DNA from: a virus | Length of the DNA: 64,000 nt | Strand: one strand, 5' to 3' | IMG/VR virus record: IMGVR_UViG_3300010354_012181 | Location: 1 to 64,000 of that record | Part shown: one piece after another, positions 46,792 through 55,308 of the stretch | Position numbering within the stretch: the first letter of the stretch is position 1 | Layout of the letters: each line of letters begins with the position of its first letter | Position numbers and translations under genes: made by a program | Notes under the pieces: generated by a model | The model's input: only the letters and a program-made list of their open reading frames with translations | Database searches by the model: none | Told to the model about the DNA's origin: nothing

Positions 46792-47616
46792 ATGAGAAAT
46801 TATTGGACCTGTTCAAAATTCGCCGATTGGATTCGCGGCACCACTAAGCTGAAGTGCGGCACTAGCGAAGAATGGGCGGAGTGGGAAACTCGTGCTAAAA
46901 AAGCATATCCTATTCGCTGGTGGCTGGCCGAAGAAGGATTAGATAAGTTACAAGACATCTGGTGTTTCATTCCGGAGAAAATAAATGATGTACGCTATTA
47001 TATCAACAATCGTTGGGTTACTCGTACTCATAGTCTTACTGCTCACAGTCGTGATATTAAACCTGGTGTATGGTGTGATGTGGGTAATCGCTTTCTGCCA
47101 TGTCTCTTTAATGAACTTGTGGATTTTGTTGAGGTCGAACAAGCATGGCACCATGTAATGTGGGACGACAAAGCACGTAAAAAGTATCGTACACCCTTCA
47201 GCAGAACATTTTTCCGTTTTCGCACCTGGCGCTGTCCTGAAGCCGGCATCGACTACCTCAAGTGGGCGATGACTTTGACCAACAAAGAATTCATCGAAGA
47301 AGGCGAACAGGAAGAACCCACATATCAAGCCAAAGCCGCTAAAGAAATATTAGAACTTTACACTTGGTGGAAGGAAGTCTATCCTAATCGTCCAGAGCCT
47401 ATGGATGCCAGCGGTTGGAGTGCGTATTGCGAGGCCTGCCGAGAAGAACACGGCGGCAGTCTTTGGGCTAGTTTGAGAGATCCTAAGAACAAAGAACTTA
47501 AAAAGCAAGGTGAGAAAGCACACAAACTTCTTCAAAAAATCGAAGCAGAGTATAACAAAGAAGACGAAACAATGATGATCCGTCTTATCAAAATACGTGA
47601 AAGCCTATGGACCTAG
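46792..47616 (+). CDS. hypothetical phage protein
   Basis: A 274-residue, Trp-rich protein (RNYWTCSKFADWIRGTTK start; later FRFRTWRCPEAGIDYLKWAM). I recognise this type as a conserved hypothetical of aquatic T4-like phages. The C-terminal third is helical and charged. It heads a promoter-led run of small genes. Confidence 0.7.
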   Translation: MRNYWTCSKFADWIRGTTKLKCGTSEEWAEWETRAKKAYPIRWWLAEEGLDKLQDIWCFIPEKINDVRYYINNRWVTRTHSLTAHSRDIKPGVWCDVGNRFLPCLFNELVDFVEVEQAWHHVMWDDKARKKYRTPFSRTFFRFRTWRCPEAGIDYLKWAMTLTNKEFIEEGEQEEPTYQAKAAKEILELYTWWKEVYPNRPEPMDASGWSAYCEACREEHGGSLWASLRDPKNKELKKQGEKAHKLLQKIEAEYNKEDETMMIRLIKIRESLWT

Positions 47617-47617
47617 C

Positions 47618-47806
47618 ATGAAAACATCTGCGTTTAGAACTTGGGTTAGAGAATTATGGTATGATAACTGTGAAGAGCACGTTGAAGCAAGATTACCTAA
47701 GTACACGCATGAAGAATATTTCCAAAAATTTAAATGGTGGTTAAAAAGGGAATACAAACATAAGAGAGAGCAAGATGCTAGAAAACAAAGAAGAAGAACT
47801 ATATAA
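47618..47806 (+). CDS. small basic protein
   Basis: A 62-residue, Arg/Lys- and Trp-rich protein (FRTWVRELWYDNCEEHVEAR; KWWLKREYKHKREQDARKQR). Start taken at 47618, 1 nt after the preceding stop. The basic C-terminus overlaps the next gene by 32 nt. Could contact nucleic acid. Confidence 0.6.
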   Translation: MKTSAFRTWVRELWYDNCEEHVEARLPKYTHEEYFQKFKWWLKREYKHKREQDARKQRRRTI

Positions 47807-47996
47807 CAAATATATGGCATTCAATCAAGTAATGCTAGAAGAGTATGACCCTATAGAAATAGCAGCCATAATGATCGTACAAGGTTTAACTTTTTACAGA
47901 ACTGTTATGACTGAAGAAGATTATCAAAAAATTGTTGATAGTATCTATAACAACAAAGACAATATAATGACCTTCACAGGACCAAATCTACAATGA
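47775..47996 (+). CDS. small helical protein
   Basis: A 73-residue acidic helical protein (EEELYNKYMAFNQVMLEEYD, then PIEIAAIMIVQGLTFYRTVM and TEEDYQKIVDSIYNNKDNI). The plan resembles small phage proteins of unknown function that are common in T4-like genomes. ATGA overlap with the next gene. Confidence 0.6.
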   Translation: MLENKEEELYNKYMAFNQVMLEEYDPIEIAAIMIVQGLTFYRTVMTEEDYQKIVDSIYNNKDNIMTFTGPNLQ

Positions 47997-48322
47997 AACC
48001 ACAGACACCAGCAGAAGGCATTATGAAAACCGGCGATTGGGGCACTGCTAAATCTTACAAAGTTGTCTGCGATTGTGGCGATCCCGATCACGAACACAAG
48101 GTTTGGGTTGAAGCCGAAGAAATAGGTATAAATGTTACCATCTACACAACTGTTAAATCTCCTTTTTGGTCTATTAATCGATTCAAACAAATTTGGCAAA
48201 TATTGACAAAAGGCCATTTACAGACAGAAACTGTAATTTTAATGAATGAACAAGAAGCATTGAACTACGCCGAGACTCTAAAATCCGCAATTCAAGATGT
48301 CAAAGATTTCAAAAAGCTCTGA
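47993..48322 (+). CDS. hypothetical phage protein with Cys/His motif
   Basis: A 109-residue protein with CDCGDPDHEH near residue 26, which could bind one zinc with few ligands, and WSINRFKQIWQILTKGHLQT. This small Cys-pair protein type is common in aquatic T4-like phages. Its end overlaps the next gene by 26 nt. Confidence 0.65.
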   Translation: MKPQTPAEGIMKTGDWGTAKSYKVVCDCGDPDHEHKVWVEAEEIGINVTIYTTVKSPFWSINRFKQIWQILTKGHLQTETVILMNEQEALNYAETLKSAIQDVKDFKKL

Positions 48323-48848
48323 ACGACATACCTTCCAAAAAGAAGGTTATGTCCGGCGCCAGGCAGAAAAGGGCGAATCAGTCAACGAAGATTATTTAGA
48401 TTGGTTTGAAAAAGTTCTAGAAGAACACAATCACAAGTTCGACGATCCACAAAGCCGTATTAACAATATGGAGTACGATCTCCTAACCACTGATTGGATT
48501 TTGGAGAAAGTTCGAGCCAGCGAATCCTATGCCCAAAATTTGTATGCGGCTATGTGCAATAATGGGTTTATTAAATTGGAAGTCATTCCTGTACTCAAGG
48601 GTGAGGAATGGGGTTGCTCTTGGAGATATGCTGGAGGCATAATCGCAGATATGCAGCAAGAAGGTGACTATATAGATTGGTATTGTTCTGGAATAGCAGG
48701 TGGCGATGAACCCGATGTATATAATGAAGCATACGATTTAAAACGGAAAAATTATGTGCCGGAAGGCCGCATAACCGACGAGATCCGGAATGATCTCCAG
48801 CGTCTTGGCTGGGCAGTGGCGCCCGGTGGAGATTGGGAAAAATTTTAA
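48297..48848 (+). CDS. hypothetical phage protein
   Basis: A 183-residue protein. The middle (TTDWILEKVRASESYAQNLY...ICNNGF-like CNNGFIKLEV, then WGCSWRYAGGIIADM) looks conserved; the end RITDEIRNDLQRLGW is typical of phage hypotheticals. No function recognised. The start region overlaps the preceding gene, so the exact start is uncertain. Confidence 0.65.
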   Translation: MSKISKSSERHTFQKEGYVRRQAEKGESVNEDYLDWFEKVLEEHNHKFDDPQSRINNMEYDLLTTDWILEKVRASESYAQNLYAAMCNNGFIKLEVIPVLKGEEWGCSWRYAGGIIADMQQEGDYIDWYCSGIAGGDEPDVYNEAYDLKRKNYVPEGRITDEIRNDLQRLGWAVAPGGDWEKF

Positions 48849-48871
48849 CTTAAAGGAGAATATTTTCTAAA

Positions 48872-49063
48872 ATGACCTGGGAACTATATGAGGTCTGGTC
48901 CGAATTTGACGGACACGAAGAATTGGTTGAAACTACCAAGAGTAAAAAAGAAGCATTGGCACTAGCCAAAAAAACTATTAATGAAGGTGCAGATCAAGTT
49001 TGGATCTGCAGAGAAACCGGGGACGGCGACTACGAAGAAATCGAACGGTTGACTGCTGACTAG
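48872..49063 (+). CDS. small acidic protein
   Basis: A 63-residue protein (TWELYEVWSEFDGHEELVET, then KKEALALAKKTINEG and QVWICRETGDGDYEEIERL). An AAGGAG site is upstream. Strand-helix-strand plan. Its final codons overlap the -35 box of the next promoter. Unknown role. Confidence 0.62.
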   Translation: MTWELYEVWSEFDGHEELVETTKSKKEALALAKKTINEGADQVWICRETGDGDYEEIERLTAD

Positions 49064-49077
49064 AATGATGTTATAAT
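49049..49077 (+). promoter_or_regulatory. sigma70-type promoter
   Basis: TTGACT (49049-49054), 17 bp, TATAAT (49072-49077) with extended TG, reading into the 49108 gene. Confidence 0.82.
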
Positions 49078-49107
49078 ATATATTAAACAACATTAGGAGT
49101 GATATCT

Positions 49108-50295
49108 ATGCCCAAATTGGCTACTAAAACTCGTATTACTAAAAAGCACGTAGCAGATCATCGCGCCAAATCTAATAGAGATATGAGTCCTCGGTGGGAC
49201 GGTTCAGAGGAATGGAGTGGAGAAAAATTCACAGCCCATTTTAGAACCGCTATGGAATATTATAGGCTAGAGTATTCTGCTAAAGATCTTAAGCCTAAGG
49301 TCATCGAATGGATGAAAACACAAGGATGGAATCCCGATTCTATTTTGGCTTTTAAAAAGACCAAAGATAATCGCTGTTCTGGAACTATGGGAGGATTGGC
49401 TGCTTGTATGCTTCGCGGTATGCCTGAAATACATCAAGGTTTTAATAACGGAAGAGATTCTGCAAAATGGTTAGAAGATGCTATTAATCAAGTTATCAGC
49501 GAAGGCATAGATGATTACGAATTAGAAGAAAAATCTGGTGAACAGCCATCGGTTCCTGTAATGTCAATTCAGGACAGAGTTAAAGAAGCCACCTTTACTA
49601 TGACTGAGGAGATTGAAGATGCTATTGAGTCGTTCAGTGCCGATCCTGAAGCATTTGATCCTAAGGCATTTAAAATGCTCAATCTCCTAAAAGGAAAACA
49701 AGCCAAGGCGGCTCACGCTCGTATTATTCGAGATTACTATCAACCGCAGTATGACGAATATATGGAATTACAACAGGGTAGTTGCGATCAACTTAAAGAA
49801 GCATACAGTCATCTTAGCAAGGCGCAGATTAAAAAGATCGTTACTTTTTACAGCGAGATCCTTTCAGCCTGCGATATGCTTATGCAGGAGGCCAAGGTCA
49901 ATCGTAAGCCACGTGCTAAAAAATCAAAACCAGTAGAAAAAATCGTAGAAAAGCTCAAATACCTTAAACAGGATGCAGGACTAAAACTGGTTTCTATTAA
50001 CCCTGTGGATATTGTTGGCTGCAAAGAACTTTGGATTTTTAACACCAAAACTCGTAAACTAGGAAAATACGTGGCAGGTGAGTTCTCAGATCTAGGAGTG
50101 AAAGGTACCAGTATCACTGGATTTGACGAGTTTAAATCAGTGCAAAAAACACTGAGAAAACCCGAAGATCAACTTAAAGAATTTAAAAATTCAGGAAAAG
50201 TGGCCCTAAGAAAATTCTTAGAAGATATCAAAGCCGTTGACATCAAACTTAACGGTCGTATCAACGAAGATACTATTCTGCTAAAAACGCTGTAA
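49108..50295 (+). CDS. hypothetical phage protein with helical core
   Basis: A 395-residue protein; start at ATG 49108 after AGGAG (a GTG 9 nt earlier is less likely). The N-terminal 100 residues contain WDGSEEWSGEKFTAHFRTAM, then a helical middle with a Lys-rich linker (RKPRAKKSKPVEKIVEKLKY) and a C-terminal strand domain (LWIFNTKTRKLGKYVAGEFS). This is a conserved aquatic T4-like phage type of unknown role. Confidence 0.72.
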   Translation: MPKLATKTRITKKHVADHRAKSNRDMSPRWDGSEEWSGEKFTAHFRTAMEYYRLEYSAKDLKPKVIEWMKTQGWNPDSILAFKKTKDNRCSGTMGGLAACMLRGMPEIHQGFNNGRDSAKWLEDAINQVISEGIDDYELEEKSGEQPSVPVMSIQDRVKEATFTMTEEIEDAIESFSADPEAFDPKAFKMLNLLKGKQAKAAHARIIRDYYQPQYDEYMELQQGSCDQLKEAYSHLSKAQIKKIVTFYSEILSACDMLMQEAKVNRKPRAKKSKPVEKIVEKLKYLKQDAGLKLVSINPVDIVGCKELWIFNTKTRKLGKYVAGEFSDLGVKGTSITGFDEFKSVQKTLRKPEDQLKEFKNSGKVALRKFLEDIKAVDIKLNGRINEDTILLKTL

Positions 50296-50312
50296 AGATT
50301 GTGCTAGAGTTT

Positions 50313-50320
50313 GATAAATA
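50313..50320 (+). promoter_or_regulatory. T4-late-type GATAAATA motif
   Basis: GATAAATA ends 5 nt before the ATG at 50326 of a virion-type gene. It has the NATAAATA form expected of T4-like late promoters, although the leader would be minimal. Confidence 0.5.
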
Positions 50321-50325
50321 CTGGT

Positions 50326-51201
50326 ATGAACAATACCAATCTCGATCAAACTCTAGCAGATCTTAATAAAATAATCAAAGATCTCGCCGAAGCAGCACAT
50401 CAGCCTGTAGCCCAAGAAGTTACACAATTCTTAGAATTTCGCGCCAAAAAAGGCGAAAATAATTGGGGTAAAGGTGTAATATGGACCGGGGAAGGTTATA
50501 CTAGACAATTGGTATTCAACGGTTCTCCCGATAGAATATTCTCGTCAGAATCATTAGATCTAGATAGAAATAAATCTTACAGTATAGGAGGCGTCAAAGT
50601 TCTAGATGAAAAAGAACTTGGGCCTAATATTGTTAAAAGTAATCTACAGCAGGTAGGTAGATTAAAAGGATTAATAGTTGACGGATCAGTAAGTATCAAT
50701 CAATACTTGATCTATAATGCTGCCACTGATAGATTAGGTATTGGTACAGAAGCGCCTAATGCAGCCTTTTCTGTAGCAGAAAATGCTATTGAAGTTATGT
50801 TAGGCACGAACGACGACTTCCACGGAATGGTGGGCACTTATGCTTCTACAGACTTTGATATTGTTACAGATAATACTGCAAGAATTAGTATTGCTGCCAA
50901 TGGCAATATACTTTTAGGTAATTTTAATAGGAATCCTATACAGGTTTCCATCAATGGAAAACTAAGCGTAGGTGTTAAAAATCCGGATCCCACAGTTGAT
51001 CTTCATGTTGCTGGTTCAGTGCGTTTTGCTAACCATTTGCAAACATATGGATCAGAACCTCCTAAAGAAGGCACTCATGCTGTCGGAGACATAGTTTGGA
51101 ATTCCGCTCCTAGAGTAGGCATCGGTATAGGTTGGGTATGCCTGAGAGCTGGTAGCCCGGGCGCTTGGTATCCATTCGGCGACATTAAAGAAAGAGGTTA
51201 A
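50326..51201 (+). CDS. virion structural/fibre-type protein
   Basis: A 291-residue protein. DRIFSSESLDLDRNKSYSIG, KVLDEKELGPNIVKSNLQQVG, then DRLGIGTEAPNAAFSVAEN and NPDPTVDLHVAGSVRFAN are phrases typical of fibre or virion proteins of cyanomyophage-type phages. The C-terminal GDIVWNSAPRVGIGIGWVCL and GAWYPFGDI resemble the ends of other fibre proteins. Probably part of the tail or fibre base. Confidence 0.78.
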   Translation: MNNTNLDQTLADLNKIIKDLAEAAHQPVAQEVTQFLEFRAKKGENNWGKGVIWTGEGYTRQLVFNGSPDRIFSSESLDLDRNKSYSIGGVKVLDEKELGPNIVKSNLQQVGRLKGLIVDGSVSINQYLIYNAATDRLGIGTEAPNAAFSVAENAIEVMLGTNDDFHGMVGTYASTDFDIVTDNTARISIAANGNILLGNFNRNPIQVSINGKLSVGVKNPDPTVDLHVAGSVRFANHLQTYGSEPPKEGTHAVGDIVWNSAPRVGIGIGWVCLRAGSPGAWYPFGDIKERG

Positions 51202-51202
51202 T

Positions 51203-51841
51203 ATGCAGGCCCTAGTGATAGGGAACGGCGAAAGCCGACGCAATATCGACATCGCCGATTTCAAAGATCATACTCTAATAGGCTGTAATGCCATACACAG
51301 AGATCTCATAGTTGATCATCTCATATGCTGTGATCAGCGTATGGCACGTGAGGCATTAGAAAATCCAAACATCAAACAAACTTCTGTCTACGTGAGAAAC
51401 GACTGGTATCATTACTTTCGTAAAGTACAAAAGCATAAAAATATCAATATAGTTCCAGAATTACCCTACAAAGGAGATAAAAGACATGATCAGCCAGTGC
51501 ATTGGGGCAGCGGTTGCTATGCACTACTTTTGGCCGCAGTTTTAGAACACAGACAGATTTCAATGATAGGATTTGATCTATATGCCAAAGAAAAATATGT
51601 TAATAATGTGTATAAAGACAGTCCCAACTATTCTAGATCTAATGCCAGTCCTGTAGATCCTTCTTATTGGATATATCAGATAGGTAAGGTTTTTGAATAT
51701 TTTCCAGATATTGATTTTTTAATTTACAATTTTCAAAGTTGGAATATGCCGGAAGATTGGAAAAAAAATAATGTTCATTTAGTACCTATTGGTGTTGATT
51801 CTAAGTTAAATATATCTTATAATACTTCAACAGTGGACTAA
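51203..51841 (+). CDS. DUF115/MptE-like or glycosyltransferase-like phage protein
   Basis: A 212-residue Rossmann-like protein: ALVIGNGESRRNIDIADFKD, IGCNAIHRDLIVDHLICCDQ and GSGCYALLLAAVLEH then ISMIGFDLY. The GNGES loop and the C-D-Q/GFD pattern resemble DUF115/sialyltransferase-like proteins common in T4-like phages next to structural genes. It may transfer or handle a sugar nucleotide. Start 1 nt after the structural gene stop. Confidence 0.65.
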   Translation: MQALVIGNGESRRNIDIADFKDHTLIGCNAIHRDLIVDHLICCDQRMAREALENPNIKQTSVYVRNDWYHYFRKVQKHKNINIVPELPYKGDKRHDQPVHWGSGCYALLLAAVLEHRQISMIGFDLYAKEKYVNNVYKDSPNYSRSNASPVDPSYWIYQIGKVFEYFPDIDFLIYNFQSWNMPEDWKKNNVHLVPIGVDSKLNISYNTSTVD

Positions 51842-51908
51842 GACGTTCATCCCACTTTAAATATTCTGCATGTCATCAAACTTGCTACTTTTATAAAGGA
51901 GAGAAGAG

Positions 51909-52412
51909 ATGGCAAATCAACCTATTACTTACAGATATGTAAGTACAAAAGAATATCATGATTCGTTCCCTTGTGCATATAGACAATGGCGAGCAGATAG
52001 TCATTGTAATCTGATACATGGATATTCATTTTCAATGAAATTTTACTTTGGAACTAACGACTTAGATGTTCGAAATTGGGCTGCTGACTATGGCGGTTTA
52101 AAAGAACTGAAAAAAATACTTGAAGATCAATTTGATCACACTCTGCTGGTAGCACAAGATGATCCTGAGATTAATACATTCAAGTTACTGCAAGAAAAAA
52201 AGATGGCTAAATTAACCATATTACCAAGACTAGGCTGCGAAGGATTGGCAGATATGTTATACAAGTATGTCAACGGTGTTTATATTCCCGATATGTGGGG
52301 TCCGGGTGAGGCTGCTAGACTCTGGTGCTACAGAGTGGAAGTCCGAGAAACGCAGAGTAATATGGCATTCCGCGAAGGACATCGCGAATGGAATGAGGAT
52401 CTGTTTAGTTAA
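51909..52412 (+). CDS. QueD/6-pyruvoyl-tetrahydropterin synthase-like protein
   Basis: A 167-residue protein of the phage QueD-like group: PCAYRQWRADSHCNLIHGYS, AADYGGLKELKKILEDQFDH and LGCEGLADMLYKYV. The catalytic-type Cys33 and His37 are kept, but His39 of HGH is Tyr and the first zinc His is Tyr24 (CAYRQ), so the zinc site is altered as in related phage proteins I recall. It may take part in a pterin or deazaguanine route with the QueC-like protein at 35222. Confidence 0.78.
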   Translation: MANQPITYRYVSTKEYHDSFPCAYRQWRADSHCNLIHGYSFSMKFYFGTNDLDVRNWAADYGGLKELKKILEDQFDHTLLVAQDDPEINTFKLLQEKKMAKLTILPRLGCEGLADMLYKYVNGVYIPDMWGPGEAARLWCYRVEVRETQSNMAFREGHREWNEDLFS

Positions 52413-52423
52413 TTTGATTCGTA

Positions 52424-53248
52424 ATGAATTTTGATAGACAAGTTCTTAGAGAATTATTGAGCAAATCCGAGTGGAAACATTTCAAAGCCACCGGAGAATT
52501 GCCACCTAATTTTGTTTATCCTGAATCAGAAACTGTTACAGTGAATGCGACAGATTTCGTCAATGTGCTGTGTGTTAGATTTGGCAACAAATATGGGGCT
52601 GATTATGTAGAAAAATTGCGTAATATGGTATCAAGGCACCTTACTGTACCGTATGAGTTTTACTGTCTAACGGATGATCAACATCCCATAGATGGAGTTA
52701 AATCTATAATTCGTCCCAACCAAGGATATGTTAGAGGCTGGTGGCACAAAGTGCATATGTTTGATCCAAGTCTAGGTCTTAAAGGTAGGATTTTGTATTT
52801 TGATCTAGATGTTATCATACATGATAATATTAACAAATTAGCCATCGGACACCAAAATAAATTCATGGGCATTAGGGATTTCAATAGAAAGTTCAATTCA
52901 GACTGGAACATGTTGAATAGTTCAGTGCTTAGTTGGCCGGCTGGATTACATACAGATATTTTTACAGTTTTCCAGACAGATCCAAAAAAGGCTCAGCGGA
53001 TGCATGGGGACCAAGATTGGATCTGGCAAACAGCTAAATCTAGAATAACATTTTGGCCGGAAAGATGGATAATGAGTTATAAATGGGAAATCCGGGACCG
53101 TAGCGAAATCGCATACAGCGGAGCACGTAGACATTTTAAAACTGTGAAAGAAGTTAATATTCCTAGAGACTGTTCGGTATGTGTATTCCATGGCGATCCA
53201 AATCCTCATGATGTACAGGATCCTTATGTGCTTGACAACTGGCGTTAA
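52424..53248 (+). CDS. GT-A type glycosyltransferase-like protein
   Basis: A 274-residue protein with a DxD motif in ILYFDLDVIIHDNINKL (about residues 123-139), preceded by GWWHKVHMF and followed by a GDQDWIWQTAK catalytic-type segment. Phage homologues glycosylate DNA bases or surface sugars; the target here is unknown. It belongs to the same block as the DUF115-like gene. A sigma70 promoter lies across its end. Confidence 0.75.
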   Translation: MNFDRQVLRELLSKSEWKHFKATGELPPNFVYPESETVTVNATDFVNVLCVRFGNKYGADYVEKLRNMVSRHLTVPYEFYCLTDDQHPIDGVKSIIRPNQGYVRGWWHKVHMFDPSLGLKGRILYFDLDVIIHDNINKLAIGHQNKFMGIRDFNRKFNSDWNMLNSSVLSWPAGLHTDIFTVFQTDPKKAQRMHGDQDWIWQTAKSRITFWPERWIMSYKWEIRDRSEIAYSGARRHFKTVKEVNIPRDCSVCVFHGDPNPHDVQDPYVLDNWR

Positions 53249-53260
53249 CTGTGCTATAAT
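53232..53260 (+). promoter_or_regulatory. sigma70-type promoter, leaderless mRNA likely
   Basis: TTGACA (53232-53237), 17 bp, TATAAT (53255-53260). The uvdE-type ATG at 53266 sits at the predicted transcription start. Confidence 0.83.
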
Positions 53261-53265
53261 AAAGT

Positions 53266-54288
53266 ATGACTAAACGAATTGGTTTTGCTTGTAAATGGAT
53301 AGACGAACCTCGTCAAATAGATGGTATCAAACCTAAGGACGACTGTAAAAAGTATAACACAGGTTCTACCACTGTGGCTTGGTTAAATAGACAGACTAAA
53401 GATGTGGCTGTAGAAAAACTATGGTCATTGATGGAACAGAACACAGAATCTACCAGACTACTAGTAGAGCGTGTTGGAGGATTAGATGAAGATCTTAGAA
53501 TGGTACGACTCAGCAGTGATATACTACCTGTATACACTGAGCCAACTTGGGGCTGGTTTTGGCGGCTTCCCGATGTGCGAGCAACTTGTGAAAGAAGATT
53601 TCAGCAAATCGGAGATGTGGCTCGCTCGCGTGGCGTTCGGTTGTCTTTCCATCCTGGCCAGTTTTGCGTGTTGGCATCTGATAACAATGATATTGTAGAT
53701 CGAAGCATAGAGGAATTTGAGTATCATGTGGACATGGCTCGCTGGATGGGATTTGGCAAGACATTCCAAGACTTTAAGATCAATGTTCATATCTCGGGCA
53801 GACAAGGACCGACAGGTATCGTTGCTGCATTAGCAAGGATGACTCCAGAAGCACGTAACACACTGACCATCGAGAACGATGAGATTACTTGGGGAATCGA
53901 TTCCAGTTTAGAACTAGTAGATCACTGTGCTTTGGTGTTAGACATACACCATCATTGGATACACACAGGAGAATATATTGAAGCGAATGACGACCGTGTT
54001 AAAAGGATTATTGATAGCTGGCGCGGTGTGCGGCCTGTTATACATTATAGTGTTTCACGGGAAGAGCATCTTATTGATCATCCCACCGACACCATTCCCT
54101 CCCTTAATGCGTTAATGGAGAACGGACACAAAAAAGCAAAACTCAGAGCACATTCAAATTTCTACTGGAACACAGCAGCAAATGAATGGGCACTGAGTTT
54201 TAGGGAACAGTTCGATATTATGTGCGAGAGCAAGGCTAAAAATCTAGCATCGTTCGCACTCTACGAACAGGCTAAGCAGATTACTTAG
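53266..54288 (+). CDS. uvsE: UV-damage endonuclease (UvdE/UvsE family)
   Basis: A 340-residue TIM-barrel enzyme. RIGFACKWIDEP at the start, VRLSFHPGQFCVLAS, HISGRQGP, RNTLTIENDEITW, LVLDIHHHWIH and SNFYWNT are the metal-binding and conserved segments of UvdE, which cuts 5' of UV photoproducts and some other lesions in DNA. The mRNA seems leaderless. It converges with the EF-hand protein gene. Confidence 0.93.
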   Translation: MTKRIGFACKWIDEPRQIDGIKPKDDCKKYNTGSTTVAWLNRQTKDVAVEKLWSLMEQNTESTRLLVERVGGLDEDLRMVRLSSDILPVYTEPTWGWFWRLPDVRATCERRFQQIGDVARSRGVRLSFHPGQFCVLASDNNDIVDRSIEEFEYHVDMARWMGFGKTFQDFKINVHISGRQGPTGIVAALARMTPEARNTLTIENDEITWGIDSSLELVDHCALVLDIHHHWIHTGEYIEANDDRVKRIIDSWRGVRPVIHYSVSREEHLIDHPTDTIPSLNALMENGHKKAKLRAHSNFYWNTAANEWALSFREQFDIMCESKAKNLASFALYEQAKQIT

Positions 54289-54583
54289 ATTTTGGTTTAC
54301 GACCAACGGCTTTCTTAGCAGTTTCTTTAGCTTTGACTGCGGCTTTTTTAGCACCAGTCTTGGCTTTTTCTTTAACTACCTTAACGTCAGCAGCATCAAC
54401 CTTGCCGTCCTTGTTAACGTCGGCAGTTGCTTTAACTCCCTCTACGACATTTTGGACAGCAGCCTTTGCATCGGCAGCATCTACTTTACCATCATTGTTT
54501 ACATCAAAGCTTTTAGAGCTGCGATTGTAATAAATGAAAGCGCCAATAACCACTGCGGCGATTGCTAAAAGTACGATTTCCAT
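54281..54583 (-). CDS. membrane-anchored EF-hand/dockerin-like protein with basic tail
   Basis: A 100-residue protein; start at 54583 after AAGGAG. One membrane helix (EIVLLAIAAVVIGAFIYY), then two dockerin-type calcium loops (DVNNDGKVDAADAKAAV and DVNKDGKVDAADVKVV) and an Ala/Lys-rich basic C-terminus. The calcium ligands D-x-N-x-D-x-x-x-x-x-x-D are in place in both loops. Function unknown; it may be a calcium-sensing membrane protein, or its basic tail may bind DNA or RNA. Confidence 0.72.
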   Translation of the reverse strand: MEIVLLAIAAVVIGAFIYYNRSSKSFDVNNDGKVDAADAKAAVQNVVEGVKATADVNKDGKVDAADVKVVKEKAKTGAKKAAVKAKETAKKAVGRKPKSK

Positions 54584-54613
54584 GGTTAAATCTCCTTGTG
54601 GTTTATTTAGCAG

Positions 54614-54621
54614 GGTAAATA
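54614..54621 (+). promoter_or_regulatory. T4-late-type GGTAAATA motif
   Basis: GGTAAATA lies 5 nt before the SOD ATG at 54627. It matches the AAATA core of other putative late promoters here. Confidence 0.35.
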
Positions 54622-54626
54622 TTGAT

Positions 54627-55184
54627 ATGCTACATTTTATTAAAAGTTTAACTGAAAACACAGATAAAAGAGAATTATATCAGGAAAAACTGAAATTCTC
54701 TAAAGATGAACTGGAACCTGTTATGAGCGAAGCCACCATAAAATATCACTATGACGGTCTGGCTTCTAAATATTCAGAACGCTATAACAAGGGCGAAGGT
54801 GATCCAGATTTCAATTACGGCGGTGCTGTATTACATAACCTATTCTTCGCAAATTTAACCCCGCCTAAGGCCGCTAATAAACCAGAGGGGATCAGTAAGA
54901 CTGTTATCAATGAAAAATGGGGCAATTTTGACAAGTTCAAATCAGAGATAGAAAAAACTGCTATGTCAATACAGGGCAGCGGTTGGCTATATATGGATAC
55001 TGCTGGAGAGATCCAGACTATACGCAATCACGAATATAAAAAGAATATGAAGATTGCACTGTTGATAGATTGGTGGGAACATGCTTGGGCCCTTGATTAT
55101 CAACAGGACAAAGCCAAATACCTTAACAATATTTGGCGTATCATCAACTGGGAAGTTGTTGATATTAGACTACAAGGAGCGTAA
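54627..55184 (+). CDS. sod: Fe/Mn superoxide dismutase
   Basis: A 185-residue superoxide dismutase with all four metal ligands: His41 (TIKYHYDG), His70 (VLHNLFF), Asp148 and His152 (IDWWEHAW). The C-terminal WRIINWEVV is also typical. Start at 54627 gives the usual N-terminal helix; the frame extends upstream without a better start. It removes superoxide in the infected cell. The next genes (a tiny membrane protein, then IscU/IscA) follow closely and may share its transcript. Confidence 0.9.
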   Translation: MLHFIKSLTENTDKRELYQEKLKFSKDELEPVMSEATIKYHYDGLASKYSERYNKGEGDPDFNYGGAVLHNLFFANLTPPKAANKPEGISKTVINEKWGNFDKFKSEIEKTAMSIQGSGWLYMDTAGEIQTIRNHEYKKNMKIALLIDWWEHAWALDYQQDKAKYLNNIWRIINWEVVDIRLQGA

Positions 55185-55185
55185 A

Positions 55186-55299
55186 ATGTTAGATACAATC
55201 GTACTATTATTAGTCGGTGCATTCATTGGTTGGCATTTCCCTGAGCCATCTTGGGCCAAGGTAATCAAAGCCAAAGTTCTAGGAATGATTAAAAAATAA
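55186..55299 (+). CDS. tiny membrane protein
   Basis: A 37-residue ORF with an AAGGAG site 5 nt upstream, 1 nt after the SOD stop. One hydrophobic helix (DTIVLLLVGAFIGWHF) and a basic end (KAKVLGMIKK). Unknown role; its ribosome site and spacing support expression. Confidence 0.55.
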   Translation: MLDTIVLLLVGAFIGWHFPEPSWAKVIKAKVLGMIKK

Positions 55300-55308
55300 G
55301 GAGACGGT

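Noticed and set aside
35222-52412. Complete preQ0 DNA modification pathway
   Set aside because: Only QueC-like and QueD-like genes are visible, with altered QueD ligands; no FolE, QueE or transglycosylase in the window.
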